Of a stretch of DNA of 64,000 nt, positions 45,711 through 55,306 are shown in pieces. Below the pieces are notes generated by a model that had not been told where the DNA came from, did no database searches, and worked only from the letters and a program-made list of their open reading frames with translations. This DNA is from Lachnospiraceae bacterium. Its GTDB lineage: Bacteria > Bacillota > Clostridia > Lachnospirales > Lachnospiraceae. Numbering within the stretch: the first letter of the stretch is position 1; the number at the start of each line of letters is the position of its first letter. The position numbers and the translations under genes are program-made. The stretch lies in NCBI GenBank assembly GCA_015057555.1, contig SVEC01000011.1, forward strand, positions 1-64,000. The letters are read 5' to 3'.

Positions 45711-46736
45711 CTATGGAAGAACAACATTTGGTGAACCCTCTGAGCTATCCATATTTTCTGCATTCTCTAAGGTCACCTCTGCTATAGACATCATAGCTTC
45801 CTTAGTAAAGAATGCCTGGTGTGAGGTTAATATAACATTTCTATAGGATGTAAGTCTTATAAGGTCTGCATCAGAAATATTCTCATCAGATCTATCCTCG
45901 AAGAAATATTCCTCTTCCTCCTCGTATACATCAAGACCAACACCTGCAAACTTATCCTGGGCTAAGCCATCAAGAAGGTCTGTCGTGTTAATAAGACCAC
46001 CTCTTGAGGTATTTACAAGAATAACTCCATCCTTCATCTTGGCGATGGAATCTTTATTAATCATATATTCTGTGTCCTTGGTAAGTGGACAATGTAATGT
46101 AATTACATCTGACTCTTTAAATAATGTATCTAAATCCACATAGGTAAGATTCTTACCAAACTGCTCAATAGCCTCCGGGGTCTTATCAAGGATTGGCTTG
46201 TAAGGATATGGGTCATAAAGAAGAACTCTCATATCAAGGCCTCTGATAACAGAAAGCATAGCTTGTCCAATCTTACCAGTACCAATAACTCCGATGGTCT
46301 TGCCCACAAGGTCCACACCCATAAGGCCATTGATACTGTAATTAAAATCTCTAGTCCTAACATAAGCTCTGTGAAGCTTTCTGTTAACTGCAAGTAAAAG
46401 TCCTAATGCATACTCTGCAACTGCTCTTGGAGAGTAGCTTGGCACTCTAAGACATACTATACCAGCCTCCTGGGCAGCTTTAACATCCACATTATTAAAG
46501 CCGGCACAACGAAGAAGAATAGCCTTAACACCATTTTCCTTCAATCGCTTAATAGTCTCCTTCTTAGTAGCATCGTCATTAACAAATATACATACAGCAT
46601 CGCAATCCTTTGCAAATGCAGCTGTATGCTTATTAAGCTTCTCCTCTAAAAATAAAATCTCAATATTTTTCTCCTTTGCCATAGGTTCAAACCAAATCCT
46701 ATCATATGGCTTAGTATCATAAAATGCGATTTTCAT
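45711..46736 (-). CDS. D-2-hydroxyacid dehydrogenase, D-lactate dehydrogenase type
   Basis: NAD-dependent reduction of a 2-keto acid, most likely pyruvate to D-lactate. The NAD fold GVIGTGKIGQAML, the catalytic Arg in LVNTSRGGLINT, the Glu in the following GVGLDVYEEEE and the His in LTSHQAFFT are conserved. The long EEEEYFFEDRSD segment and NCBI-style N-terminus KIAFYDTKPYDR match fermentative D-LDH (LdhA-like) rather than glycerate dehydrogenases. GGGAGG selects the ATG at 46736. Confidence 0.9.
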   Translation of the reverse strand: MKIAFYDTKPYDRIWFEPMAKEKNIEILFLEEKLNKHTAAFAKDCDAVCIFVNDDATKKETIKRLKENGVKAILLRCAGFNNVDVKAAQEAGIVCLRVPSYSPRAVAEYALGLLLAVNRKLHRAYVRTRDFNYSINGLMGVDLVGKTIGVIGTGKIGQAMLSVIRGLDMRVLLYDPYPYKPILDKTPEAIEQFGKNLTYVDLDTLFKESDVITLHCPLTKDTEYMINKDSIAKMKDGVILVNTSRGGLINTTDLLDGLAQDKFAGVGLDVYEEEEEYFFEDRSDENISDADLIRLTSYRNVILTSHQAFFTKEAMMSIAEVTLENAENMDSSEGSPNVVLP

Positions 46737-46813
46737 ATCCAACCTCCCACATTATGTTGACTTAATATATTATAATTGCATAGTTCTTTTAGTATGTTCA
46801 CCTATACGAGAAA

Positions 46814-48256
46814 TTATCCACGTATTCCATTTCTCACATCCATATAATGGTTAGCATACTCATCGGTAATAAGCTTGTTCTTAGTCATAAGATTAAGAGT
46901 ATCCTTAAACTCATTATAGCTTAAGCTTGAATGAGCCATATCATCCAATATCCTTGTTATGCTATCTGCGTAGCCATTTGCATCCAGTATATTATCTCTA
47001 AGCTTGATATTTGCTTTGTAGGCTTCCTTAAAGTATATATTTACCTTATTAGAGGTTGTAACCTTATCCTCCACATAAAAGTCTACTCCTAAAAGGTCAA
47101 ATAAATTCTTGGCAGAATTATTTGTAAAGTAAATACCTTGAGTTATACCATACAGATTCTTATAGGATGTAAGGTCTGTGGTCTTGTTACTTTGATTGTA
47201 ATCTGGCAGATAAGGTCTAAAGCTTTCTGTAAGTATGGTGCTTTTCTTAAATATGCTGTAATCCTTATCTGGTTCTGCAGGTTGCTTCTTAAGGTAACTA
47301 ATCTCAGTTATCCTAAATATAGGAACCATAAGAAGTCTTGGTTCCTCCTCAATCAAAAGAATATGGAACTGGTTGTCCTGCACCCAAACGTAGGCTGGCG
47401 TCTGGTAGATGTGATACTTGTCACTTCGGTCAACTAAAACCATTCTATGATCCTTAATTACCTTATACTTGTGAAGAGTCTTCTTGATTTTCTTCTTAGT
47501 ATATGTAGCTGCAGTATCTGCAGTAATTACCTTGAATTTTTTGTTGATGTGGTTATATTCTGCATCATCCTCGTCATCCTGCTCTGTGTTATCTGTGTTC
47601 TGCTCATAAGCCATCTGACTATTTGCAGGAGGTGCCGACTGATTAAGAAGATTTGCCATATCAAGCTCACCTTGGAGCTCTGTAGACTGTATCTCCTCAG
47701 TTTCTGTACCCGGAGCTTGGTTCTTGGACGTCTTTACCTTCTTGTTTTTTTCTTTCTTTACTCTTTTCTTTTTTGCCTTCTTTACTTTAGTTTCTGTAAT
47801 TTCCTCAGTATCATACTCTAGCAAACTATCTGGCTGCGCTTTAACATTATCTTTCTCATCCTGAGAATATGTATTCTGTAATACTTCATCTGTTTGGCTG
47901 ACCTTGGTGGACATTTTCTCAGTTTTTTTATTCTTAGGATTTTTCTTACTTCTCTTTGAAATATTAACAGAATCCGAATCATTGGAACTTAAATCCATAT
48001 GAGCAAATGAATCAGTACCAACGTCACTAAAAGGTTTGACCACCGTAGGATTTTCCCCCTCCGCAATCATAAAGGTCTGAATAAGAGAAATTGTCACAAA
48101 ACCAGCAACTATAGCAACAAAAAAGCAAAGCATATTTGCTAGCACTAAAGCCAACCCTGCAAAGGCTACAGTTACCACGCCTGAAAGTATGGCTAAGGCC
48201 AAGGAACGCTTAACCTTTTTCTCTCCATATTTGAATGTATTTATTATCTTTTTCAT
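46814..48256 (-). CDS. Hypothetical membrane protein with Lys-rich region, 480 aa
   Basis: Two adjacent TM segments (about residues 18-37 and 39-60) are followed by a long polar, Lys/Glu-rich region (KKAKKKRVKKEKNKKVKTSK) and then a folded C-terminal half with ILLIEEEPRLLMVPIFRI and repeated NLxDLLGVDF-like segments. No family recognised. The disordered basic stretch could contact nucleic acid or membrane. AAGGAGA selects the ATG at 48256. It stands alone, opposite pdaB. Confidence 0.6.
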   Translation of the reverse strand: MKKIINTFKYGEKKVKRSLALAILSGVVTVAFAGLALVLANMLCFFVAIVAGFVTISLIQTFMIAEGENPTVVKPFSDVGTDSFAHMDLSSNDSDSVNISKRSKKNPKNKKTEKMSTKVSQTDEVLQNTYSQDEKDNVKAQPDSLLEYDTEEITETKVKKAKKKRVKKEKNKKVKTSKNQAPGTETEEIQSTELQGELDMANLLNQSAPPANSQMAYEQNTDNTEQDDEDDAEYNHINKKFKVITADTAATYTKKKIKKTLHKYKVIKDHRMVLVDRSDKYHIYQTPAYVWVQDNQFHILLIEEEPRLLMVPIFRITEISYLKKQPAEPDKDYSIFKKSTILTESFRPYLPDYNQSNKTTDLTSYKNLYGITQGIYFTNNSAKNLFDLLGVDFYVEDKVTTSNKVNIYFKEAYKANIKLRDNILDANGYADSITRILDDMAHSSLSYNEFKDTLNLMTKNKLITDEYANHYMDVRNGIRG

Positions 48257-48358
48257 AGGCAGCTTCTCCTTAATTATCATTGGGAATTTGCACAAAATTA
48301 TACATCTATAGTATAGCTTTTTATAGGCGTAAAATCAATATTAGAACACATTAAGGAA

Positions 48359-48387
48359 GCATTTTATTTAATATCTAAACATAGAAT
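48359..48387 (+). promoter_or_regulatory. Candidate sigma-E promoter of pdaB
   Basis: GCATTTT, 14 bases, CATAGAAT. This fits the sporulation sigma-E consensus (KMATATT-N14-CATACAMT) at 6 of 7 and 7 of 8 positions. It lies 29 bases before the pdaB start, and pdaB is a sigma-E gene in Bacillus subtilis. Confidence 0.6.
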
Positions 48388-48416
48388 ATAATAACTGTCA
48401 TCTTAAGGAATTCAAT

Positions 48417-49211
48417 ATGCCAAAAGAACAATTCTCCCAGCTTGTAAACCCCCACATAAAACGCTTCAAATTACTTATTGCACTGGCACTTACTCTGGCA
48501 GTAAGTATATTTATATTTGAGAACAAAACCGCAGTACTGGCCTTTGTAGGAGCAAGTGCAAATGAGCTTCCAATATACTCAGTAGAAACCAAAGAAAAGG
48601 TTGTAAGCATAACCTTCGATTCCGCATGGGGTACTGAGGATTTAGATACTATCCTTGAAATTCTGGCAAAACACAACTGCGTGGCAACCTTCTTTGTAGA
48701 GGGAAATTGGGCGACAAATTATCCTGATGCGATACAAAAAATTGCAGATGGTGGACACCTAATTGGAAACCACGGAGCAAATCACAAGCATATGACCAAG
48801 CTAAACGAAGCGGAGATGCTAGCAGAAATCCAAGGCTGTCACGATATAATCAAAGAGCAAACTGGCATAGATATGACCTTATTTAGGGCACCATATGGAG
48901 ACTACAACGAAACTGTAGTAGAAAGTGCCAAGTCCTTAGGCTACAGCACCATTCAGTGGGACGTGGACTCCTTAGACTGGAAGGACTACGGGGTAGAAGC
49001 AATAATTGACACAGTCTGCAACCACCAAAACCTAAAAAACGGCTCCATTATCCTACTACATAATGGTTCAAAATACACCGCACAGGCCCTAGACCAAGCG
49101 CTTACAAATCTAGAAAGTCAGGGATATAGCTTCATAGCATTAGATAAACTAATTATGACTGAGAATTACGAGATTGATCATACGGGAAGGCAGTCGCCTT
49201 CATCGCCATAG
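48417..49211 (+). CDS. pdaB: Polysaccharide deacetylase, PdaB type (sporulation)
   Basis: An N-terminal TM helix or signal anchor (about 17-36) is followed by a NodB-type deacetylase domain: SITFDSAWG (PdaB-type first motif with Ser in place of the second Asp), GNHGANHKHM (metal His), RAPYGDYNE and the terminal ILLHNG. In Bacillus PdaB is needed to keep spores intact, acting on cortex polysaccharide. The ORF is 264 aa, standard. AAGGAA precedes the ATG. The gene ends in a short inverted repeat. Confidence 0.88.
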   Translation: MPKEQFSQLVNPHIKRFKLLIALALTLAVSIFIFENKTAVLAFVGASANELPIYSVETKEKVVSITFDSAWGTEDLDTILEILAKHNCVATFFVEGNWATNYPDAIQKIADGGHLIGNHGANHKHMTKLNEAEMLAEIQGCHDIIKEQTGIDMTLFRAPYGDYNETVVESAKSLGYSTIQWDVDSLDWKDYGVEAIIDTVCNHQNLKNGSIILLHNGSKYTAQALDQALTNLESQGYSFIALDKLIMTENYEIDHTGRQSPSSP

Positions 49212-49216
49212 GCGAT

Positions 49217-49271
49217 GGTGAAAGTTGTTTGACCGGCACATAAGCTATGCACCGGTCAAACAACTTTCACC
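49217..49271. repeat. Perfect 20-bp inverted repeat between pdaB and tyrS
   Basis: GGTGAAAGTTGTTTGACCGG, a 15-base centre, and its exact complement. It follows another short stem (CATCGCC-ATA-GGCGATG, 49201..49217). It lies between convergent genes, where a terminator is expected, but neither side has a T run. Confidence 0.8.
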
Positions 49272-49276
49272 CTAAA

Positions 49277-50500
49277 CTAGGCAATGAAGTTAATCTTTCT
49301 AAAGTTCTTCTTACCACGCTTAATAATAATTTCTCCTGCAAGGTCAGAAGCTGTATAAGTAGTTCCAATATCTGTAACCTTCTCATCATTTACAGATACA
49401 CCACCCTGCTCAATACCACGTCTACCCTCATTTCTTGAAACAACAAGACCTGACTTAACAAGAAGTGAGATAATATCAATAGCGCCATCCTTAAGGTCCT
49501 CTGAGCTAATATCGGCAGTTGGCATATTTGCAGCATTACCGCTAGTAAAAAGTGCACGTGCAGCCTCAAGAGCCTTCTTACCCTCTTCCTCACCGTGAAC
49601 AAGAGTTGTAAGCTCGTAAGCAAGTACCTCCTTAGCCTTATTAAGCTCACTACCCTCATACTTCTCCATCTCCTGAATCTGCTCAAGAGGAAGGAAGGTA
49701 AGCATCTTAAGACACTTGATAACATCTGCATCAGCTACATTTCTCCAGTACTGGAAGAACTCGAATGGTGTAGTCTTGTTAGGATCAAGCCATACAGCTC
49801 CCTTCTGAGTCTTACCCATCTTCTTACCCTCTGAGTTAAGAAGAAGTGTAATAGTCATAGCGTGAGCATCCTTACCAAGCTTACGTCTGATAAGCTCTGT
49901 ACCGCCAAGCATATTTGACCACTGGTCATCTCCACCAAACTGAAGATTACAGCCATACTTCTGGTAAAGTGCGTAGAAGTCGTAGCTCTGCATAATCATA
50001 TAGTTAAACTCAAGGAATGAAAGGCCCTTCTCCATTCTCTGCTTGTAGCACTCAGCTGTAAGCATACGATTAACGCTAAAATGAGCTCCAACCTCTCTAA
50101 GAACGTCTACGTAGTTAAGGTCAAGGAGCCAGTCAGCGTTATTTACAAGCATAGCCTTGTCCTCTGAGAAGTCGATAAATCTACTCATCTGCTTCTTAAA
50201 GCACTCAACGTTATGCTGAATAGTCTCCTCTGTCATCATCTGTCTCATATCAGTTCTACCAGATGGGTCACCAATCATAGCTGTACCGCCACCGATAAGA
50301 GCGATAGGCTTATTTCCACCCATCTGAAGTCTCTTCATAAGGCAAAGAGCCATAAAGTGACCTACATGTAAGCTGTCTGCTGTAGGGTCAAAGCCGATGT
50401 AAAATGTAGCCTTTCCCTCGTTAATTAAGTTGCTGATTTCCTCTTCATTTGTAACCTGGGCGATAAGACCTCTGGCTACAAGCTCGTCGTAAAGCTTCAT
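49277..50500 (-). CDS. tyrS: Tyrosyl-tRNA synthetase
   Basis: Charges tRNA-Tyr. The class I motifs are present: [13 protein letters not shown] (HIGH-like) and [12 protein letters not shown] (KMSKS-like: KMGKT). [12 protein letters not shown] for Tyr/ATP binding and a C-terminal S4 RNA-binding domain ([19 protein letters not shown]) complete the 407-residue protein of the usual length. GGAGG precedes the ATG. The leader is too short for a T box. Confidence 0.97.
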   Translation of the reverse strand: MKLYDELVARGLIAQVTNEEEISNLINEGKATFYIGFDPTADSLHVGHFMALCLMKRLQMGGNKPIALIGGGTAMIGDPSGRTDMRQMMTEETIQHNVECFKKQMSRFIDFSEDKAMLVNNADWLLDLNYVDVLREVGAHFSVNRMLTAECYKQRMEKGLSFLEFNYMIMQSYDFYALYQKYGCNLQFGGDDQWSNMLGGTELIRRKLGKDAHAMTITLLLNSEGKKMGKTQKGAVWLDPNKTTPFEFFQYWRNVADADVIKCLKMLTFLPLEQIQEMEKYEGSELNKAKEVLAYELTTLVHGEEEGKKALEAARALFTSGNAANMPTADISSEDLKDGAIDIISLLVKSGLVVSRNEGRRGIEQGGVSVNDEKVTDIGTTYTASDLAGEIIIKRGKKNFRKINFIA

Positions 50501-50554
50501 ATTCTACCTCCAAATATATATAAATATATAATCTCTCATAAATTACCAAGGGTA

Positions 50555-50583
50555 ATTATAAACGAAAACTCCGTAATCATCAA
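50555..50583 (-). promoter_or_regulatory. Sigma-A promoter of tyrS
   Basis: TTGATG, 17 bases, TATAAT on the minus strand, about 55 bases before the tyrS start. The palindrome AATTACC-AAG-GGTAATT (50541..50557) overlaps the end of the -10 box and the expected start point. Confidence 0.8.
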
Positions 50584-50587
50584 GACA

Positions 50588-51754
50588 CTAATAGTAATTC
50601 TTCTCAAAGGTTATTACCGTATAATACCTCTTTTCTCTCAAAAGAAGCTTCTCATCAATAGCTTCCTTAATCTGTCTGTCATTAAGCTTACAGCCGTGAG
50701 GCACTACCACATCAAATATAAGATTAGTATGACTAGGTCCAGCTACCATTCTAAAGTCATGAAAATGAAGTTCATTATCAATCTCCTGAAGAATAACCTT
50801 TATCATATCCTTGCAAAGCTTTAGATTCTCATTATCGGTTTCAACAGGATCCATATGAATAGTCATACGAATACCTAGCTCATCGTAAATATTTCTCTCT
50901 AGCTCATCTATAGCATCGTGGATATCCATAATATTTTCCTTACCATCCACCTCAATATGTACGCTTCCAATCAGATTTCCCGGGCCATAGCTATGGATAA
51001 TCAAATCGTGCATACCAAGGGAATAATGACACTCATCCACTATCTCCTTTAGACTCTCCACCACCTCTGGTGAAGCTGGCTGCCCTAAAAGCTCATCCAC
51101 AGTTTCCTTAACAATTCCAAAACCGGATAAAAGAATCATAACAGATACAACTATACCCATAATTCCGTCTAAAGGCGCATCAGTAAATATTGAAGCCACT
51201 AAGGCTACCAATGTGGCTGCGGTGGCTAATACATCATTGAAGCTATCCTTTGAGGTTGCAAGCATGACTGAGCTATCTATAGTCTTTCCCAGCTTCCTAT
51301 TAAACATTCCCATCCATAGCTTTATTAATATAGATAGTACAAGTACCACCAGTGCTACTACCGAAAATTTCACAGTATCCGGATGTATCACTTTGTCTAC
51401 GGAACCTGTAAAAAGCTCCACACCAACCACCATAATAACCACAGCTATCAATAATGAGGTTAGATGCTCCATACGACCATGTCCAAAGGGATGGTCCTTA
51501 TCTGCAGGCTTTGCTGCCATCTTGTATCCAAACATTGTAACTATGCAGGAAGCACAATCAGATAAATTATTAAAGCCATCTGAGATAATAGCTATGGAAT
51601 TAGCCAATGTACCTATTACAAACTTAGCTATAAAAAGCAATATATTGCAGGCGATTCCCACCCAGGAGCTTAGAACTCCGTAGGCCTCTCTCACCTTCTG
51701 ATTTTTAACATCCTCATTGTTCTTCACAAATTTACTCACTAGTAATCTGGTCAT
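50588..51754 (-). CDS. Cation diffusion facilitator (CDF) family efflux protein
   Basis: A CDF metal-ion antiporter of the cytoplasmic membrane. TM helices carry the metal site: SDGFNNLSDCASC in helix 2 with both Asp residues, KDHPFGHGRMEHL after helix 3, and a second site in helix 5 (SKDSFNDVLATAATL). The C-terminal cytoplasmic domain has IHSYGPGNLIGSVHIEVD. The ion (Zn, Mn, Fe or Cd) cannot be decided. AAAGGAGG selects the ATG at 51754, which overlaps the previous gene by 23 bases. Confidence 0.92.
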   Translation of the reverse strand: MTRLLVSKFVKNNEDVKNQKVREAYGVLSSWVGIACNILLFIAKFVIGTLANSIAIISDGFNNLSDCASCIVTMFGYKMAAKPADKDHPFGHGRMEHLTSLLIAVVIMVVGVELFTGSVDKVIHPDTVKFSVVALVVLVLSILIKLWMGMFNRKLGKTIDSSVMLATSKDSFNDVLATAATLVALVASIFTDAPLDGIMGIVVSVMILLSGFGIVKETVDELLGQPASPEVVESLKEIVDECHYSLGMHDLIIHSYGPGNLIGSVHIEVDGKENIMDIHDAIDELERNIYDELGIRMTIHMDPVETDNENLKLCKDMIKVILQEIDNELHFHDFRMVAGPSHTNLIFDVVVPHGCKLNDRQIKEAIDEKLLLREKRYYTVITFEKNYY

Positions 51755-53339
51755 AATCGACCTCCTTTTTCCGTAGATATGTGGTGTAACCCACACCTAA
51801 AGCCATAATCACAAAATAAAGTGGTGTGGTTATAGGCTGGTTAATATTTATAAGTGCCTGAACAAAATATCCCACCGATGCCGCTAAAAAGGCATACACA
51901 AGGTAATTATTCTTACCATATCTAAGCATATAAACAATGCTTGCTACAAACACTCCCACATAAGCAACTAGACCAACAATACCAAGTGTTAACAGGTACT
52001 GGAGTAGCTCATTGTGAGCATTATCATATATCTTACCTACAATATTCACCATATCATCATAGTAGTAAGCCTTCATGTATATACCAAAGCTTTCATTACC
52101 ATAACCAAACAGTTTATTTACAAGTGGTGCATCACAGAATATTTTCCAAGCTCTGCTCCACACAAAGCCACGGTAGGTACCCCACTTATCATCAAAGGTA
52201 AATATACCTACTCCCATAAGATTACCCACTATAACTGTTATTACACCTGTCACGGCAGTTACCACAAAAATCACCTTAGTCACCAGTTTCTTGTTAAGCT
52301 TTTCCAGCTTATCACTATGATTTACCGCCAGATAATGTACTACCAAGAGAACCATAACTAAAGCCAAAATCAATATAAAGGCCAAATCCATCCTATCAAG
52401 AGCTTGAGCAAAGCCGCCTCGCTTATCGTACTCTCCCACCGCAAAGTTGTTCATAAGAACCACCAGCAGATTTCCACAGGCAAGTAAAATTAAGGATATA
52501 ATAAAGGTTCTCACCTTTCCCTGATTATAGCTTATAAGCATCAATACAAACAAAGCTCCCACTACGCCGATATAACCTGAATCCGAATTAGCAATCATAA
52601 GAGACGCTCCACCTAAAACAACAACCGTTCCGGATATAAGCTTCATATAATTGATACCGGTAAATATAAACACACCTAAGAATAAGCAAAGGCTGATAAC
52701 GATAAAGCTTGAGAAAATGTTAATATTTCCGAAGGTGGACATATAAATATCAAACTGGTCACTGCTTAGGCGATCCCTGTAATGCATAAACTCAAAGATA
52801 GACTTCTTTCCAGTCTCCCAAAATGCAACATCCAGCTCCAAGTGCTGAACTATTCCTATAATATATGTATACACAGCTACTACTGCAAGAGCTATGACAG
52901 CCACCTTGCTAATGAAACTATACGTAGCAATCATAATAAACACTACTGCTATAATAAGGTACATCATAAGGCCCATGCGTCTGGCAGTGTCACCAGTCAT
53001 CGCACTTTTGCTACAATCAGTCATATACCATGCCACAACATTTGCCAGAGCAAAAAGCTCCATCCAAAATACCGGCTTAGTATAAAATCCGGCATTATCC
53101 TCCACATATATCCTCTCATCTAGCTCAAAATATTTATGTACAATTATGTCCAACACAAAAGCCACCACAAAGCATACCGCAAAAATTATAGAAGCCTTCT
53201 GAAAATAATTAGTTTTAGTTAATGTAATATTAAAATAAGCGTCATCCACAGTTATAGGATATACAACAAATATAGCTAAAGTGTAAATAAACACAACTGC
53301 GCGCTTACAAATATTGTTAGGTTCTAAATTCATAACCAT
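51732..53339 (-). CDS. O-antigen ligase/polymerase-like membrane protein
   Basis: About 12 TM segments and the Wzy/WaaL signature YDNAHNELLQYLLTLGIVG near residue 440, preceded by a long exterior loop containing FGYGNESFGIYMKAYYY. Such proteins join or polymerise glycans on a lipid carrier at the outer face of the membrane. No glycan cluster is nearby, so the substrate is unknown. 535 residues is on the long side. AAGG precedes the ATG. Confidence 0.82.
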   Translation of the reverse strand: MVMNLEPNNICKRAVVFIYTLAIFVVYPITVDDAYFNITLTKTNYFQKASIIFAVCFVVAFVLDIIVHKYFELDERIYVEDNAGFYTKPVFWMELFALANVVAWYMTDCSKSAMTGDTARRMGLMMYLIIAVVFIMIATYSFISKVAVIALAVVAVYTYIIGIVQHLELDVAFWETGKKSIFEFMHYRDRLSSDQFDIYMSTFGNINIFSSFIVISLCLFLGVFIFTGINYMKLISGTVVVLGGASLMIANSDSGYIGVVGALFVLMLISYNQGKVRTFIISLILLACGNLLVVLMNNFAVGEYDKRGGFAQALDRMDLAFILILALVMVLLVVHYLAVNHSDKLEKLNKKLVTKVIFVVTAVTGVITVIVGNLMGVGIFTFDDKWGTYRGFVWSRAWKIFCDAPLVNKLFGYGNESFGIYMKAYYYDDMVNIVGKIYDNAHNELLQYLLTLGIVGLVAYVGVFVASIVYMLRYGKNNYLVYAFLAASVGYFVQALININQPITTPLYFVIMALGVGYTTYLRKKEVDYDQITSE

Positions 53340-53381
53340 AATTACCTTTCTTAGATAATATAAGGGATATACCTATCATAT

Positions 53382-53422
53382 AAAAAATCCCCACTTGGTA
53401 TATTATACTACAAAGTGGGGAT
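53382..53422 (-). terminator. Terminator of the Na/Pi cotransporter gene
   Basis: On the minus strand ATCCCCACTT and AAGTGGGGAT form a 10-bp stem followed by TTTTTTAT. Confidence 0.9.
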
Positions 53423-53440
53423 ATATGAATACATATTTTG

Positions 53441-55240
53441 TTATTTTATATTCTTAATAGGAGTAAGGTACTGGGCTCTACGATTCTCCTGCTCAGCTAA
53501 ATAGGACTGGTCACTTGAAGCGTGAAGCTCCTGCATATACAGATGATGATTTTGAGCAATCTCATCATTATTCTTACCAAGTAACAGCATAGCGATTGTA
53601 GAACACTGGTCAGCAGTACGCTCTAAATATGTAAGAACATCCATGAAGATAAGTCCACCATTGATAGAACATACTCCATTACAAAGACGGTCTGTGTGAC
53701 GATTCTTAAGAAGCACTACTACGTCATCGATAACTTCCTCTAAAGGCTCGATACGTCTAGCCACATAATCATTCTCATCAGTCATAGCCTCAATAGTAAG
53801 ACGTATAATCTCATTTACCGCATCACTGATAATCGCAAATTCCTTTCTAGCGTTCTTAGAGAATTTCACCTCTGTATCCGCCTTCTTCTTAGCAATCTCA
53901 TCAAAATTAGATGCATAGTCACCGATTCTCTCGATGTCACGGATACACTGCATAAGCATATTGTGCTGACGCTTGTCACTGTTATTCATAATATGATTAG
54001 AAAGCTCTATAAGATAATTGTCAGCCTTATCTGTAAAGCAATCCAGCTTATCCTCAGAAGCATTAATTTGCTTAGATATCTCTGGATCAAACTCCTTAAA
54101 CTGCTGTAAGCTTAATGATACATTCTCCTGAGCGATCTTAGCCATATTTACTGCAAACTTAGTAACCTCAGCAAGAGCAACCGGAGGTGTCATCATAAGC
54201 TTTGAATCTAAGGCTGCAAGCTCTGGATACTCAATCTCTGGTTCTGGCTCATCATCTGTCACTATAGCACAAGCAATCTTAACAAGAAGTCCGGTAAATG
54301 GAAGAAGCACAATTGCTGTAATCAGGTTGAAAATAGTCTGGAAGTTAGCGATAACACCACTATCTACCACGCTCTCCCACAGATTTGACATAAATCCCAT
54401 ATTATGAAGTACAGTCATACCAATCATAAATAATATGGTACCAATAGTATTAAAGACGATATGTACGATACCAGTTCTCTTAGCATCCTTAGATGAACCT
54501 ATAGAACAAACCAAGGCTGTAGTAACACAGGTACCCAGGTTAATACCCATAATAATAGGGTACACAAGTGAAAATGTCATAGCACCTGTAGAAGAAAGAG
54601 CCTGAAGAATACCAACCATAGCTGATGAGCTCTGCACTATAACTGTAAGCACAAGACCGGTAAGGATACCAAGTAAAGGCATATCTGAGAATTTTCCAAG
54701 AATATCAGTAAATGTTTGTGAGCTAGAAAGTGGCTCCACCGCATCAGTCATACTAAGAAGACCCATGAAAAGTACACCAAAGCCTAGGGCAATCATTCCC
54801 ACATTCTTACTTTTATCAGTCTTGATAAACATAATACATATAATACCGATAACAAGCGCAATCGGTGCCAATGTATCCGGCTTAAAAAACGCAAGAATAT
54901 TATTACCTGATGAATCAATATCCATAAGACGAATAATCTGAGCAGTTACAGTAGTACCAATATTAGCACCAAGGACAATACTAACTGCCTGACGAAGGTT
55001 AAGTATACCTGCACCAATCAAACCAACTGTAAGTACGATAGTAGCTGTAGAACTCTGAATTACCGCTGTTACAAGAGCACCTGTTATAACTCCAAGTAAA
55101 GCATTCTGAGTCAACTTACCTAGTACATTCTTCAGGGTATTACCAGAACCCTGCTTAAGTCCATCTCCCATAATCTCCATACCATAAAGGAACATGGCAA
55201 GACCACCGAGAAGCTTAATAATCATTAAAACCGTATCCAT
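53441..55240 (-). CDS. Na+/phosphate cotransporter family protein with PhoU-like domain
   Basis: Two homologous Na/Pi-cotransport repeats are visible: GMEIMGDGLKQGSG, VTAVIQSSTATIVLTVGL and GANIGTTVTAQI in the first, and TVIVQSSSAMVGIL and GINLGTCVTTAL in the second (QSSS motif in each). After the TM region comes a PhoU-like helical domain (about 360-590: QCIRDIERIGDYASNFDEIA). This is the NptA/YjbB group, which moves phosphate across the cell membrane. A Pho-box-like repeat set lies upstream, consistent with phosphate control. Confidence 0.92.
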   Translation of the reverse strand: MDTVLMIIKLLGGLAMFLYGMEIMGDGLKQGSGNTLKNVLGKLTQNALLGVITGALVTAVIQSSTATIVLTVGLIGAGILNLRQAVSIVLGANIGTTVTAQIIRLMDIDSSGNNILAFFKPDTLAPIALVIGIICIMFIKTDKSKNVGMIALGFGVLFMGLLSMTDAVEPLSSSQTFTDILGKFSDMPLLGILTGLVLTVIVQSSSAMVGILQALSSTGAMTFSLVYPIIMGINLGTCVTTALVCSIGSSKDAKRTGIVHIVFNTIGTILFMIGMTVLHNMGFMSNLWESVVDSGVIANFQTIFNLITAIVLLPFTGLLVKIACAIVTDDEPEPEIEYPELAALDSKLMMTPPVALAEVTKFAVNMAKIAQENVSLSLQQFKEFDPEISKQINASEDKLDCFTDKADNYLIELSNHIMNNSDKRQHNMLMQCIRDIERIGDYASNFDEIAKKKADTEVKFSKNARKEFAIISDAVNEIIRLTIEAMTDENDYVARRIEPLEEVIDDVVVLLKNRHTDRLCNGVCSINGGLIFMDVLTYLERTADQCSTIAMLLLGKNNDEIAQNHHLYMQELHASSDQSYLAEQENRRAQYLTPIKNIK

Positions 55241-55272
55241 ACTTTAATCCTCTTACCCTCTTTATAAAATAA

Positions 55273-55306
55273 AATGTAGCGTGACCAAATTTGGCCCCGC
55301 TACATT
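55273..55306. repeat. Inverted repeat overlapping the nptA -10 box
   Basis: AATGTAGCG and CGCTACATT flank GACCAAATTTGGCC; nearly continuous 17-bp pairing with one mismatch and one wobble. It covers the end of a TATAAT box and the expected start point. It could be an operator or, if transcription starts further upstream, an attenuator with a TTATTTTAT tail. Confidence 0.7.

Noticed and set aside
49390-49731. 113-aa minus-strand ORF within tyrS
   Set aside because: An out-of-frame shadow with Leu/Arg-rich composition inside a firm tyrS gene.
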